DNA of 64,000 bases, taken from NCBI GenBank assembly GCA_934489735.1, contig CAKSSR010000012.1, forward strand, positions 1 to 64,000, written 5' to 3'. This stretch comes from an uncultured Eubacteriales bacterium. GTDB lineage: Bacteria > Bacillota > Clostridia > Oscillospirales > Acutalibacteraceae. The notes beneath the pieces are model-generated. The model saw nothing but the letters and a program-made list of their open reading frames with translations. It was not told the origin of the DNA and ran no database searches. The translations under genes and the position numbers were made by a program. Positions 8,311 to 18,971 of this stretch are shown here, piece by piece; positions within the stretch are counted from its first letter, which is position 1; each line of letters opens with the position of its first letter.

Positions 8311-11300
8311 TTATGCTATTATTTCTGTCGTACTTCTATTATCTTTATCAGTCAACTTACAATGTTCTTCTTTTTTTCTATTAGTATTATCCAACATTAT
8401 GTCTCTCTTTATTATATCTTCGTTGTCTTTATCTTTTTTATCTTTATATATATCATTTGAAGTAATATCTTTTTTGTAAAGGCAATGTAATCCTATTCCG
8501 CAGTTTCTAATATCAACGTTGTTAAACTTAATTCCTTTGACACTTTCTGCAATTTTATCCTTGTCTACCTCAAACTCTATGTCAATGCCATTTATGCAAC
8601 TCTTAATAACATTGCTATTATTGCTCTCAATAGTTACATATTTAGGTTTCGTTTTCTTAGCTTCGTCTTCACTACAAGGAATTATCTTATATCCAACGCA
8701 TGAATTACTTACAACTACCTTATTAAATCTAACCTTACCTGTGCCACGTACTATTGCTCCATTTGTACATTTGTTTATCTTTACATCTCTAAGCTCTATT
8801 TCTTGTGCACTAGCATCAGTAGCATCACTACTTCCGTCTTTTACTATACCGCTAACATCTACACCCGAACCACACTCTAATATATTTGTCTTGTATATCT
8901 TTGCTGTATCTGCAACTTTGGTTTCTTCTTCTGTTTTATTCATCACTCCTGCATAAACTCCTGCTACGCAGTTCTTTATTGTTGCATATTCAACATTTGC
9001 ATTTATTGGCTTAGTCTTTTTTGTTCCAGTTTCTCCATTTTCGTTAACAACTTGTACCTGTTTATCATCATCTAATTCTAGTCCTACAATAGAATCGCAA
9101 ATAGTTCCTTCTTTAAATTCTAATATCCCGCTCAATAGTATTATTCCACATCTATTGCCTTTAATTATACTATCCTTGCCCAAGACATAGACATTGAATT
9201 TTTCATCTTGTACAATATCTCTGATTTCTTGATCTTCAATGAATTTATCTAAACTATTATTACTACTTCCTGTTCCTGTTCCTTTTTCTTTTCCAGAGCT
9301 AACGCCTGTTATTCCTTTAACTCTAATAGCGCATCTGCTTCCCCAAACTGAACTATTTTTTAATAATACGCTTCCTTTGCCAGAGACTTCTATAGCAGCT
9401 GCATTAAAGTCGATGTCTGAGTTTGTTTCCTTTTCCATATCCACTTTAATGTCTCCATTTTCGATTACCAAGACACCACCAGCACACTTTATACTTTCTG
9501 AACCCTTGTAAACATAATCAACTAAATTAAATACTCCGTCAGTAATATCTACGTTCTTAGTGAACTTCCCTCCAATGAACTTAATATTGCCCTCGTTTTT
9601 AATAGCAATATCAATCGTACCATTTCTTATCGTGAAGCTTCCATTCTCATTTATCACTAATTCATTTGGCTCTTTTTCCAATTCAGTATCAATTATTCTA
9701 CCATTGTTCATTTCAGCATTTCCGTCAATTGTCAAACTTCCTCTTATCAATGGATAATCTGATCTAGGTACATTTTCTGATGATGTTATATCGTTACCTG
9801 TATTATCCTTTACTCTTTCTCCCATTATAAGTTTACCATTTCTGTTCACTTTTAGATAAGATTTAGGTGTCTTAATTTTGCCTTCTTCATCACAGTAAGC
9901 TCTAACATAAATGCCTGCTTCTTTGCCCATTCTTAATAAAGCTCCTTTATATCCATTATTTTCATAATCATTTTCATCTACATCTTCTACCTTAGTCTTT
10001 CCATCTCCAATTACTACTCTGCTCAGTCCATAAGTAACAGGATTTTGAGTAATATCTTGGCTTTGATTTATCCTTCCCTCAACAGTGATATAGCTATCGC
10101 CATATATGCCTAAGCAATTGTCTATAAAAGTGCAACCGCTTTTTATAGAAGAAGTTAAATCAAACATCTGCACATTACTTCCCTCTATAGTTCCACTTGA
10201 TAAATTATAACTAGAACCTAAACCATCTAATTCCAATATTGAATCCTCTACACTTCCTTGTAGATCAAAGTTACCTTTTACATTCAAAAGCCCTTCCAAA
10301 ACTTTACCCTTTATAGTAATTCCGTTCGCTGCTGATAAATCTCCTCTGAATATTCCATCTCCATTCTTAATAAATGATGTGCTACAATATACCGATCCAT
10401 TTCCTGTCAATTCACTTTGACTACTTACAACATTCGTATATGTACCTACATTTGTATTTATCGTAGCATCGCCTCTAACATTTAAAACCCCTCTTTTTAT
10501 TGTAACCTTTCCTCCACTAATCGTAGCATTAGCCAATGAATGTACCTCCAAGCTGCTAATTGTCCCTTCATTAATATTGATATTACCTCTTTCCAAAACT
10601 ATTGTAGGAGTGTTATAGGTCCCTGCATTTATAGCAGTTGTCCCCTGTTTAAATTCTACAGTTGCTTTACTTGTTTTAGGAGCCTCTTCTGTCCCTGCAA
10701 CAAAATTTAAACTTCCTACATTTTCTTCAAAGTAATGCTTGTAATCCTCCAAAGTTTTTGAAATTTCAAAGGTAGTAGCTGTATAACGTATAATTATTAC
10801 ATTTTTATCCGATATTAAGTAATCTTTATCCTTCTTAATATATTTATCTACCTTTTCAGCCAAATCTGTATAAGAACCTGTATTTTTGCATACAATTTCA
10901 TGCTCTTCAACTGTTCCACCTTCTTTGTTAACACTTGCTTCACAGTCTCTTGTCAATTTTTTTATTGTACCTCCGGCTATTGTAACATTAGATTCACCAT
11001 TCGCTATTAATTTGGTTATGGTCCCTTCGTTTATTTGTGCACTTGTACCACTTTCCATTAACAATCTGTCAACTGTCCCTGTTGTCCCTGTCGGTACTGT
11101 TACTCCGCCTTTTATAACTATTATGTCTCCACCTGTTATTATTACATTATCTGTAGCAGGCTTACTGGTATCACTAGCATCCATCTTATTATTAACCAAT
11201 TTTCCTACCATGCCACCTTTGATTTCTGCGCTTGCATTACTCTCTAGCGATAGACGTCCTATTTCACCTGCACTTGCTGGTACTGTCACTCCACCGCTTG

Positions 11301-14300
11301 TTACTGTTACAGTTCCACCTTCTATATTTACTTTAGATGCAGCATCTGTCTCTGTATTGTTATTAGTTAAACTTTCTACGGTTCCGCCTTTTATGTCTGT
11401 ACTCGCTCCATCTTTTATTGTTAAACTTTCTATTCTACCTGCATTTGCTGGTACTGTTACTCCACCGCTTGTTACTGTTACGTTTCCGCTTTTTATGTTT
11501 ACTTTAGATGCAGCGCCTGCTCCTGTATTGCTATTAGTTAAACTTTTTACAGTTCCATCTATTATGTTCGCACTTGCTCCTTCTCCTATCGTTAAACCTG
11601 TTACATTAATTTCTACATCTTTTCTTTTCGTTGGTTTTGCTGGTACTGTTACTTTACCTTTTGTCACTGTTACAGTTCCACCTTCTATATTTACTTTGTT
11701 TGCGTCATTATTGTTATTAACTAAGTTTTCTACAATTCCTCCTTCTACAGTAACAGTTGATCCATTTTGGGCTATTAAATTCGTTATTGTCCCTTCCTTT
11801 ATTATTGCAGTATAGCCATCACGTACCATCAGATTTTTTATATTTTCATAGAAACTATGTCCACGACTGCTCAAACTTTCTTTCCATTCAAAAGAATCGC
11901 CACCATAGTATATTCCCATTTTCACATCGTCGTTAACCTTTTCTGCTAAATTTTCAGTTTCCGCCACTTTTTTATACTTGTCGGAGTCTTCACATTTAAT
12001 TTCTTGATATTCAATTGTCCCTACTCCTTGAACTGTAGAATCCACCTCTCTTGTCAATTTCTTAATTTCCCCTTCATTATTAACAGTTACTTTAGAACCT
12101 ATTGTTAACTCATCTAATATCGTTTCTTGTGGTATCGTTACTCCTCCTTCTGTTACTGTTACTTCTCCGGCTGTTATTGTTACATTATCTGTAGCATATT
12201 TCCCATCAGCATTAGTCTTGTTATTGATTAAATTCTTTATCGTACCCCCTGCTATTTCTGCACTTGCATTACTTCCTATTGTTAAACTCGTTATCACGCC
12301 TGCATCCGTCGGTACTGTTACATTGCCTTCTGTTACTTTTACGTCTCCGCCTCTTATATTTACCGTAGCATTATCGCTTCCATTGGTTAAACTTTTTACT
12401 GTACCTCCATTTATATCTACAATTGTATTCGCATCTGCTGCTTCTGCTATTTTCAAATTTGTTATTTCTTGTGCATCTGCTGGTACCGTTACTTTACCTT
12501 TTGTCACTGTTACGTTTCCGCCTCTTATATTTACTTTAGATGCAGCATCTGCTCCTGTAGTTAAACTTTTTACAGTTCCACCTATTATGTTCGCACTTGC
12601 GTTAGCTTCTATTGTTAAACTTTCGATTATGCCTGCATTTTCCGGTACTGTTACCTCGCCGCTTGTTACCGTTACCTTTCCGCTTTCTATTTTTACATCT
12701 GAGCCCTTGGTCACCTCTAAGGTCACCTTTAAACTTGTTGTATTTCCTCCCTTTATCGTCGCTGTACATGAACAATCTCCGCCTATTGAATCTTTTGCTA
12801 TAACCAAATTTCCGGTACAATTTTCATAAAAATAATGCTCATAACTTGCTAAACTACTACTTATTTGGAATTTAGCAGCTGTGTAATTTATACCTATTTT
12901 ACCTATAGTTTTATCTTCTGTCAAATAAGTCCCGATTTTACTGGCTAACTCTGTATACTGTCCTGGACTTGCACATACATATTCTACAATTTTCCCATCT
13001 GTTTTCCCATCTGTTTCTTTACTATATGATAAGCCACCCTTTTCTGTTCTTACTAATTTTTGAATCGTTCCGTTATTAGTTAAATTTATACTACCCGTTC
13101 CTCCAATTGTCAAACTTTTAACGTCCGCCCCTTCTGGTATCTCTATTGTACCTCCATTTATCGTTACATTTCCACTTCGCACTTTTGCCGTGCCACTTGC
13201 TACGTTTACACTTCCCCCTCCTATATAGATATTAGTTTTATTTCCTACATACAGATTGCCCATATTCCCGTGAAAGCAATGCGTGTAACTAGTTAACTTT
13301 GTCTTCCATGTATATCTTCCACTCGTATCATTTCCAAATGAACCTTCACTGTCATAATATATACCTATCTGTGGCTCTTTTCCATTAATAGTACCATAGT
13401 AGTTTTCTACATCTTCAGCAGTTAAAAGGTAATATTGCTCGTAATATTCACACATAATTTCATTTTCTTCTATTTTTGTTGAGTTATCAATAGTAAGCTT
13501 ACTTCCTAATCGTCTTACTAATTTTTTAATTGTACCATTTCCCTCTAAACGCACATCTAATCCAACTATCAATTCATCAATACTAGTCTTCTCTGGTATT
13601 ACCACATGCCCATATCTTACTTCTATAGGACCACATTTTACATTTGTTTTGCCTAAAGTAACAACAGTTTTTTTATTATCGCTACAATATAAACTTCCTA
13701 TATTCCCGCAAAAGCGATGTTCACAACCTGCCAACTCCTTAGCTATAGTAAAATCCTCACTATTATACTCTATTTTTATAATAGTGGTACCGCTAACTAT
13801 TTCACTGCTTTCAATATTTCCATCATTACTGTTTAAGCAATCAATCAAATATTTATAAGCTTTCTTATTTTTGCATATTATTTCTTTAACTTTTGATTTT
13901 AATGAGTCACCGCCTATAGTTGGTTTTATTGTCTTTACTTTCTCATCATCTATTTCTAAAGACTTAAATAAGTTAACAGTTCCATTTGATGATACTGATA
14001 GATCGTTTATAGTACCTTTTTCTATATTAACAATTCCACCTTTTACTATCAACTTTTCTGAAATATAATCATCTTTCAGCTTAATTGTTGCATGTCCTGC
14101 TGTTACAGTTAAGTTCGTTTTTCTATAAAAATAATGTTCATATTTATACAGTAAATCTGAAGTACCTATCGAGAATTTTGTGCAATTACAATCCATCCCT
14201 ATTTTTATTTCCTTAGCACCAGCTTCTTTATACTTCTTTTCAACAACGTTATTATAACTAAGATATTGAGTATAAATGTTAACGTCGCCGACACATCTAA

Positions 14301-17300
14301 GTTCATACTTATTAATTGTTCCATTATTTGTAGGATTCAAAGGATTATTGTTATCTATCGTTCTTATATTTTCAACCAAATTCTCAATCATTCCATTGTT
14401 TACGATACTTACACCTTGATCAGCCACCAAATCATAAACTAATTCATTATTTATAATTGTTGCTGATCCAGATTCAGCTACCAAGCTGTTAATTACTCCG
14501 TCATTTGTGACATTTGTACCTGACTTAGGCACCAACTCATCAACTACTCCTTCATTTGTAATACTTGCACCCGATTCTATTACTAATTTTTTAACAATTC
14601 CATCTTTAGAAACTACTACTTTACCTTCTTCCACCTTTATGCATCCGCCTAATATTTCTATTCCCTGCTCTCTGTTAGTACTAATTGAAGTTTCTGAATC
14701 AGTCCCTATTAATCTTATATCTTTATTTCCAAAGTCATGCTTGTATTTAGATAAATTTGAACTTATTTCAAAATTATCGTCATCATATCCTATTTTTATA
14801 ACAGCTTTTTCTGTCAATCCATATTCATTCACATTATCACTCAAATATTTATACGATTCCTTATCATGGCATGTAGTTTCATCAGTAAAATTACTTCCAT
14901 AACTAGATACTGTATCTACCCTAGGCAATTCAGATTTTTCTTCATTAAGTCTTCCATCTTTTGTTTCTATAGATCTGTTTATATTTACAGTTCCTTGGTT
15001 GTTTATTTTTGTTATTGTACCACCTTTTATATTTACAGTTCCGCTATTGTCTATGATGTTTGTTATTGTACCACCTTTTATATTTACAGTTCCGCCATTG
15101 TCTATGTCTTCTATTGTACCACCTTTTATATCAACAATGCCATCTGAATCATTGATAACTAAACTATCTATATAACCATTAATTATCGTCGCATCATATG
15201 GCACTGTTAATGTTCCTATATCACAGTAAAAATAGTGCGGATATTTTTTTAAACCTATAGGAATTTCAAAATAATTCCTCTTACTCTCAAAATCTATACC
15301 TATTCTGTTAGGTGCTTCGCCCCCAATTTTGTAATTTTCTGGCTCCAAAATAGCTTTGTCCCGGCTGTCATAATATTGACTGTACTCCACGCACCTTAAT
15401 TCATATTTTTCAATATTTGCTTCTTCCCCATTCCCGAAAAATCCAACATCAAAATTACCATTTGAACCACCTAATATTCTTACTAAATTTTCAATTGTGC
15501 CTTCATTTCCAACATATGTCTCAGTATTTAGAACTAAATTTTTTACTTTTCCACCAGATGGCACCGTCGCATCGCCTACTTTTATTGTTATATTTCCGCC
15601 TTTTATATTTAGCTTATCTCTCGAAACATAACCCATCAAGCCTTTTATTGTACCACTATTTATGTCTACACTACTTACTCCGCTATTTATTGTTAGAGCG
15701 TCTATTTTTCCATTTTCACCATCTATTATAACTTTCCCTTTTTTTATAACTATTCTTTCGATTTCTTCTTTTCCATCAAATTCCCTTTCTATTTTTATTT
15801 CAGTATTGTCATCACTACTAGATAGACTTATTGTATCATCATGTATTTCTACTCCTACATTATTTTTTATTGTTAGGCTATTAATAATTGCGCCATTTGC
15901 TGTCGTTACCTTACCACTCACCACTGTTATATTGCCGCCTTTTATATTTACTTTAGACGCAGCATCTTCCCCTGTATTGTTATTTGTTAAACTTTTTACA
16001 GTGCCCCCTTCTATGTCTGCGCTTGCACTATCTCCTATTGTTAAACTTTTTATCTCACCTGCATTTGCTGGCACTGTTACTTTACCTCTTGTCACTGTTA
16101 CTTTGCCGCTCTTTATGTCTGCGCTTGCACTATCTCCTATTGATAAACTTACATTATTTTCTCCTGCTGACACTGTTACTTCACCTTTTGTTACTGTTAC
16201 ATTGCCGCCTGTTATATTTACTTTAGATGCAGCATCTTCCCCTGTATCTTCATTATTTATATTGTTATTAGTTAAACTTTTTATAGTTCCGCCTGTTATT
16301 TTTGCACTGGCGTCTTTCTCTATTGTCAGACTTTCAATAGTATCTTGGGTTCCTTCTGATTCTACTATCACATTCCCCTTTGTTACTGTTACATTTCCCT
16401 CTCTTATATCTATTGTAGATACCTTAGAGTTATTAGTTATAGTGCCGCCTTTTATTTTTACACATGCATCTTCACTTATTTTCAATCCTTCAACAATTGC
16501 TCCCGCTGGCACTGTCACTTTACCACCTGTTACTGTTACACTACCGCCTGTTATATTTACTTTAGACGCATCATTATTGCCAGTCAAACTTGTTACAGTA
16601 CCCCCTTCTATATCTGCGCTTGCATCATTTCCTATTGCTAAACTTGTTATCGCACCTGCATTTGCTGGCACTGTCACTTTACCATCTATTACTGTTACTG
16701 TCCCACCTTTTATTTTTACTTTAGATGCAGCATCTGCCCCCGTATTGCTATTAGCTAACCTTGTTACTGTGCCGCCTTTTACTTCTGCACTTGCTCCACT
16801 GTCTACTGTCAGCCCTTTAATTTCACCACCGGTTACTGTTGCCTTTACTTTTTCTTTTAATGTAATATTCTTTAATCCATTGCTATTTAATTCAATATTC
16901 CTTGCACTGTCACTATTTATCTCTATTGAACTAGCCTTTTCAAGTATTGCAACTGCATCTTTATTTAAAGTTAAATTCATATCCGAACTCGTTTCTTTAT
17001 TAGTAATAATTGCTCCATTATCTCCATATGCAGTTAACTTTCTACTATTTTCTATTCCTGCATCACAATTTAATTTTACATATGGCGTGCCAGCATCTAC
17101 TGTCACTTTTCCTTCTAATAAATTAACTGTTCCTGCATTCACTGTCACGTTGTTATTATTTTTAGAATCACTAGGATGTACTATCAATCCTGTACCTTTT
17201 TTGTTACCTTCTTTGCTATCTTCTTTGTTACCTCCTATTGTTCCACCGTTTATATCCGCAGCTCCTCCTTTTACTATAAAATTTTTAACCGTTCCGCTGT

Positions 17301-17700
17301 TCATTGTAACCTTTCCGTTCTGATGTACCATTACTGTTTCTAATTTTTCATCATTTTCTTCATCACTTTTTTCAATTACAGCTTCATATGTTCCAGAACC
17401 CTGAGCTTTCCCTACAACTAGTGTCCCTCCGCTATTGCCGCTGTAAATATGTTTATTTTCCGATAAGTCCTCCCTCATAAATAGGACATCATTACTATCA
17501 GTAGTCTTACATTGTATTTTTTTCTTCGTTGTTGTTTCTTGGTTTGTCCCTTTACCTTCTATTTCATATGTACCACTAACATCAAGTTCTTTGTAGCCTT
17601 TTTTATCTCCTGTATCTATTGTTTCTGTCTCACCCAAAGATGGTATAAAAATTGTTAAAAAAGAAAAACAAATAATTAAAATTGATAGACATTTCTTCAT
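8311..17700 (-). CDS. Giant secreted beta-solenoid repeat protein
   Basis: This encodes about 3,129 residues starting MKKCLSILIICFSFLTIF, a clear signal peptide ending near SLGETE. A longer reading from a TTG at 17724 is possible; the SD is weak. Most of the protein is built of short strands of the type GGTVTVTKGKVTVPANAG.I.SLTIG.SASADI.GGTVKSL, as expected for a right-handed beta-helix. Within this lie nine copies of a separate Cys...Tyr-His-x-Phe module. The last 650 residues switch to pectin-lyase-like turns (IRDIVQD..., KCTNGAIVRGTGKVRFNKV). I see no LPXTG, transmembrane or S-layer anchor at the C-terminus (NRSTTEIIA), so it is either released or held by an unknown route. A surface adhesin or matrix role is inference. 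Confidence 0.9.
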   Translation of the reverse strand: MKKCLSILIICFSFLTIFIPSLGETETIDTGDKKGYKELDVSGTYEIEGKGTNQETTTKKKIQCKTTDSNDVLFMREDLSENKHIYSGNSGGTLVVGKAQGSGTYEAVIEKSDEENDEKLETVMVHQNGKVTMNSGTVKNFIVKGGAADINGGTIGGNKEDSKEGNKKGTGLIVHPSDSKNNNNVTVNAGTVNLLEGKVTVDAGTPYVKLNCDAGIENSRKLTAYGDNGAIITNKETSSDMNLTLNKDAVAILEKASSIEINSDSARNIELNSNGLKNITLKEKVKATVTGGEIKGLTVDSGASAEVKGGTVTRLANSNTGADAASKVKIKGGTVTVIDGKVTVPANAGAITSLAIGNDASADIEGGTVTSLTGNNDASKVNITGGSVTVTGGKVTVPAGAIVEGLKISEDACVKIKGGTITNNSKVSTIDIREGNVTVTKGNVIVESEGTQDTIESLTIEKDASAKITGGTIKSLTNNNINNEDTGEDAASKVNITGGNVTVTKGEVTVSAGENNVSLSIGDSASADIKSGKVTVTRGKVTVPANAGEIKSLTIGDSASADIEGGTVKSLTNNNTGEDAASKVNIKGGNITVVSGKVTTANGAIINSLTIKNNVGVEIHDDTISLSSSDDNTEIKIEREFDGKEEIERIVIKKGKVIIDGENGKIDALTINSGVSSVDINSGTIKGLMGYVSRDKLNIKGGNITIKVGDATVPSGGKVKNLVLNTETYVGNEGTIENLVRILGGSNGNFDVGFFGNGEEANIEKYELRCVEYSQYYDSRDKAILEPENYKIGGEAPNRIGIDFESKRNYFEIPIGLKKYPHYFYCDIGTLTVPYDATIINGYIDSLVINDSDGIVDIKGGTIEDIDNGGTVNIKGGTITNIIDNSGTVNIKGGTITKINNQGTVNINRSIETKDGRLNEEKSELPRVDTVSSYGSNFTDETTCHDKESYKYLSDNVNEYGLTEKAVIKIGYDDDNFEISSNLSKYKHDFGNKDIRLIGTDSETSISTNREQGIEILGGCIKVEEGKVVVSKDGIVKKLVIESGASITNEGVVDELVPKSGTNVTNDGVINSLVAESGSATIINNELVYDLVADQGVSIVNNGMIENLVENIRTIDNNNPLNPTNNGTINKYELRCVGDVNIYTQYLSYNNVVEKKYKEAGAKEIKIGMDCNCTKFSIGTSDLLYKYEHYFYRKTNLTVTAGHATIKLKDDYISEKLIVKGGIVNIEKGTINDLSVSSNGTVNLFKSLEIDDEKVKTIKPTIGGDSLKSKVKEIICKNKKAYKYLIDCLNSNDGNIESSEIVSGTTIIKIEYNSEDFTIAKELAGCEHRFCGNIGSLYCSDNKKTVVTLGKTNVKCGPIEVRYGHVVIPEKTSIDELIVGLDVRLEGNGTIKKLVRRLGSKLTIDNSTKIEENEIMCEYYEQYYLLTAEDVENYYGTINGKEPQIGIYYDSEGSFGNDTSGRYTWKTKLTSYTHCFHGNMGNLYVGNKTNIYIGGGSVNVASGTAKVRSGNVTINGGTIEIPEGADVKSLTIGGTGSINLTNNGTIQKLVRTEKGGLSYSKETDGKTDGKIVEYVCASPGQYTELASKIGTYLTEDKTIGKIGINYTAAKFQISSSLASYEHYFYENCTGNLVIAKDSIGGDCSCTATIKGGNTTSLKVTLEVTKGSDVKIESGKVTVTSGEVTVPENAGIIESLTIEANASANIIGGTVKSLTTGADAASKVNIRGGNVTVTKGKVTVPADAQEITNLKIAEAADANTIVDINGGTVKSLTNGSDNATVNIRGGDVKVTEGNVTVPTDAGVITSLTIGSNASAEIAGGTIKNLINNKTNADGKYATDNVTITAGEVTVTEGGVTIPQETILDELTIGSKVTVNNEGEIKKLTREVDSTVQGVGTIEYQEIKCEDSDKYKKVAETENLAEKVNDDVKMGIYYGGDSFEWKESLSSRGHSFYENIKNLMVRDGYTAIIKEGTITNLIAQNGSTVTVEGGIVENLVNNNNDANKVNIEGGTVTVTKGKVTVPAKPTKRKDVEINVTGLTIGEGASANIIDGTVKSLTNSNTGAGAASKVNIKSGNVTVTSGGVTVPANAGRIESLTIKDGASTDIKGGTVESLTNNNTETDAASKVNIEGGTVTVTSGGVTVPASAGEIGRLSLESNASAEIKGGMVGKLVNNKMDASDTSKPATDNVIITGGDIIVIKGGVTVPTGTTGTVDRLLMESGTSAQINEGTITKLIANGESNVTIAGGTIKKLTRDCEASVNKEGGTVEEHEIVCKNTGSYTDLAEKVDKYIKKDKDYLISDKNVIIIRYTATTFEISKTLEDYKHYFEENVGSLNFVAGTEEAPKTSKATVEFKQGTTAINAGTYNTPTIVLERGNININEGTISSLEVHSLANATISGGKVTIKRGVLNVRGDATINTNVGTYTNVVSSQSELTGNGSVYCSTSFIKNGDGIFRGDLSAANGITIKGKVLEGLLNVKGNFDLQGSVEDSILELDGLGSSYNLSSGTIEGSNVQMFDLTSSIKSGCTFIDNCLGIYGDSYITVEGRINQSQDITQNPVTYGLSRVVIGDGKTKVEDVDENDYENNGYKGALLRMGKEAGIYVRAYCDEEGKIKTPKSYLKVNRNGKLIMGERVKDNTGNDITSSENVPRSDYPLIRGSLTIDGNAEMNNGRIIDTELEKEPNELVINENGSFTIRNGTIDIAIKNEGNIKFIGGKFTKNVDITDGVFNLVDYVYKGSESIKCAGGVLVIENGDIKVDMEKETNSDIDFNAAAIEVSGKGSVLLKNSSVWGSRCAIRVKGITGVSSGKEKGTGTGSSNNSLDKFIEDQEIRDIVQDEKFNVYVLGKDSIIKGNRCGIILLSGILEFKEGTICDSIVGLELDDDKQVQVVNENGETGTKKTKPINANVEYATIKNCVAGVYAGVMNKTEEETKVADTAKIYKTNILECGSGVDVSGIVKDGSSDATDASAQEIELRDVKINKCTNGAIVRGTGKVRFNKVVVSNSCVGYKIIPCSEDEAKKTKPKYVTIESNNSNVIKSCINGIDIEFEVDKDKIAESVKGIKFNNVDIRNCGIGLHCLYKKDITSNDIYKDKKDKDNEDIIKRDIMLDNTNRKKEEHCKLTDKDNRSTTEIIA
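10680..17500 (-). repeat. Nine Cys...Y-H-x-F modules inside the giant protein
   Basis: A module of about 65-80 residues recurs: a Cys after a short strand, a Y..L helix-like stretch, I.I.Y, then F.I...L..Y.H.F....GNL.V. The conserved His codons lie near 10736, 11858, 12836, 13280, 13718, 14135, 14738, 15236 and 17450 (the last copy is shortened). Examples are YEHYFYENCTGNL, YTHCFHGNMGNLYVG and YKHYFEENVGSLNF. They separate blocks of beta-solenoid repeats. Confidence 0.8.
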
Positions 17701-18016
17701 ACTTACTTCATTCCCTTCACACAATACTCAAAAAATTATAATAATCGTCACTTTAATTTATCATATGTATTCGCAATATGTACTTAATATAACAATTATA
17801 TATATATGTCTGTTCCTCGTCAAGATATTTTTTAGTAATTGTATACATTAATATAAATCCTCTCTCTAATTTAATAAAATAAACAAAAAAATATTAGGCT
17901 TAATTTAAAAGTTAATATTATATATAAATATTTCATACTTCTTGAACTATCTAACACAAAATTTCTTATGCAAAGAATAGAAAATAGTATTAATTTGTTA
18001 TATTGATTTAAGGTAC
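17701..18016. other. AT-rich intergenic region with no gene seen
   Basis: This divergent region lies between the giant protein and the RadC-like gene. A TATAAT at about 17740 on the minus strand could serve the giant gene, but its -35 is weak. No RNA gene or repeat was recognised. Confidence 0.5.
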
Positions 18017-18045
18017 TTGAAATAAGTAGAAAGATGTGATACAAT
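18017..18045 (+). promoter_or_regulatory. Promoter of the RadC-like gene
   Basis: TTGAAA (18017-18022), 17-base spacer, TACAAT (18040-18045). The SD and start follow about 20 bases downstream. Confidence 0.8.
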
Positions 18046-18078
18046 ATTTTCACAATTAATTAGTAAGGAGTGAAGTAC

Positions 18079-18759
18079 ATGGGTAAAGAACGTAATGAAG
18101 AAGCAAGATCAATCCTGGAGTCAGGTAACATCTATGATAAGGCAAATCATGCAAAGATATTGGCACTCTTGTTGTCTTATACTTTGCCAAAAGAAAAAAC
18201 ATACAGCACAGCTTGCAATTTGATAGACTGTTTTGGCAATATAATGAGAGTACTTGACGCACCAATGGGTTCATTGTATGAAATTCCAGACATGAACGAC
18301 CAGTCCGCAATGTTGATCAAGGCAGTTAGTGAGTCAACTGTAAAATATATTGAGGATAAGTACAAACCAAATAGGAGAAGATTGACTCCTAAAAACCTTG
18401 CTAAAAACTTTTTCGGAAAATTCTTTGCGCAAAAAGAAGAAATGTTAATGCTCGCATTGTTTAACGAAAAGAATAGAGCAGTCTTTTGCGACGTCGTTAG
18501 AGAAGATCAAATAAGAGGATTCGAAATGTATAGCGACCAAGTATTAAACTTGGTTTACTTGTATAAGGCTAGTTATGCCGTCGTAATGTATAGCAATATG
18601 ACAGACCCAAAAGTAATTTCTAATAATGACGTGATCTTGATAGAAAAATTTAGGAATATATTTAAATTGGCTAAGGTGAGATTCGAGGATTGCATAATTT
18701 TTTACGATAATACTTACTTATCTGTCAAAGATTCAGATTTCGCTATAATTTTGTCATAG
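18079..18759 (+). CDS. RadC-like protein with degenerate JAB domain
   Basis: A 226-residue protein with the RadC layout. The N-terminal helical part (ILALLLSYTLPKEKTYSTAC...FGNIMRVLDAP) resembles the RadC/UPF0758 N-terminal domain. The C-terminal part follows the JAB metalloprotease fold (LMLALFNEKNRAVFCDVV..., FEDCIIFYDNTYLSVKDSD). The metal signature HNHPSG..xPSxxD is replaced by YSNMTDPKVISNND, so both zinc-binding His residues are lost and only the final Asp remains. The ATG at 18079 has AAGGAG eight bases before it. It is probably not an active JAB enzyme; a binding role is inference. Function of intact RadC is itself unclear. Confidence 0.75.
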   Translation: MGKERNEEARSILESGNIYDKANHAKILALLLSYTLPKEKTYSTACNLIDCFGNIMRVLDAPMGSLYEIPDMNDQSAMLIKAVSESTVKYIEDKYKPNRRRLTPKNLAKNFFGKFFAQKEEMLMLALFNEKNRAVFCDVVREDQIRGFEMYSDQVLNLVYLYKASYAVVMYSNMTDPKVISNNDVILIEKFRNIFKLAKVRFEDCIIFYDNTYLSVKDSDFAIILS

Positions 18760-18818
18760 TACGTCTGCCAAAAAGTAAGAATTTTGTTGAATGACTGTAA
18801 GTTCGTACATAAAAAACG

Positions 18819-18847
18819 TTGTAAATAATTCAAATATATGTTATAAT
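18819..18847 (+). promoter_or_regulatory. Promoter of Rpn-type nuclease copy 1
   Basis: TTGTAA and TATAAT are 17 bases apart. The same arrangement precedes copy 2, and both leave a leader of over 100 bases before the start codon. Confidence 0.75.
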
Positions 18848-18971
18848 GAAAGTGTGATGAGTGAGAATTGAATGAACTTTAATTGAAAAGTTATTCAAAA
18901 ATTGTGCCTGGGATTGAAATGTATGAAGTTTTTTTAATCTTAATGAAGGGAATAGAAAGAGGTGGTTTTGA

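Noticed and set aside
10886..17100. Regular repeated DNA that could look like a CRISPR array
   Set aside because: The repeats are coding, in frame, of variable length and without constant-length spacers; no cas genes are near.
15662..17323. A long plus-strand open frame (553 codons) opposite the giant protein
   Set aside because: It arises from the regular repeat codons of the minus-strand gene, has no SD or promoter, and encodes a Pro/Leu/Val-rich low-complexity chain. The same holds for the plus-strand frames at 10886-11815 and 12218-12829.
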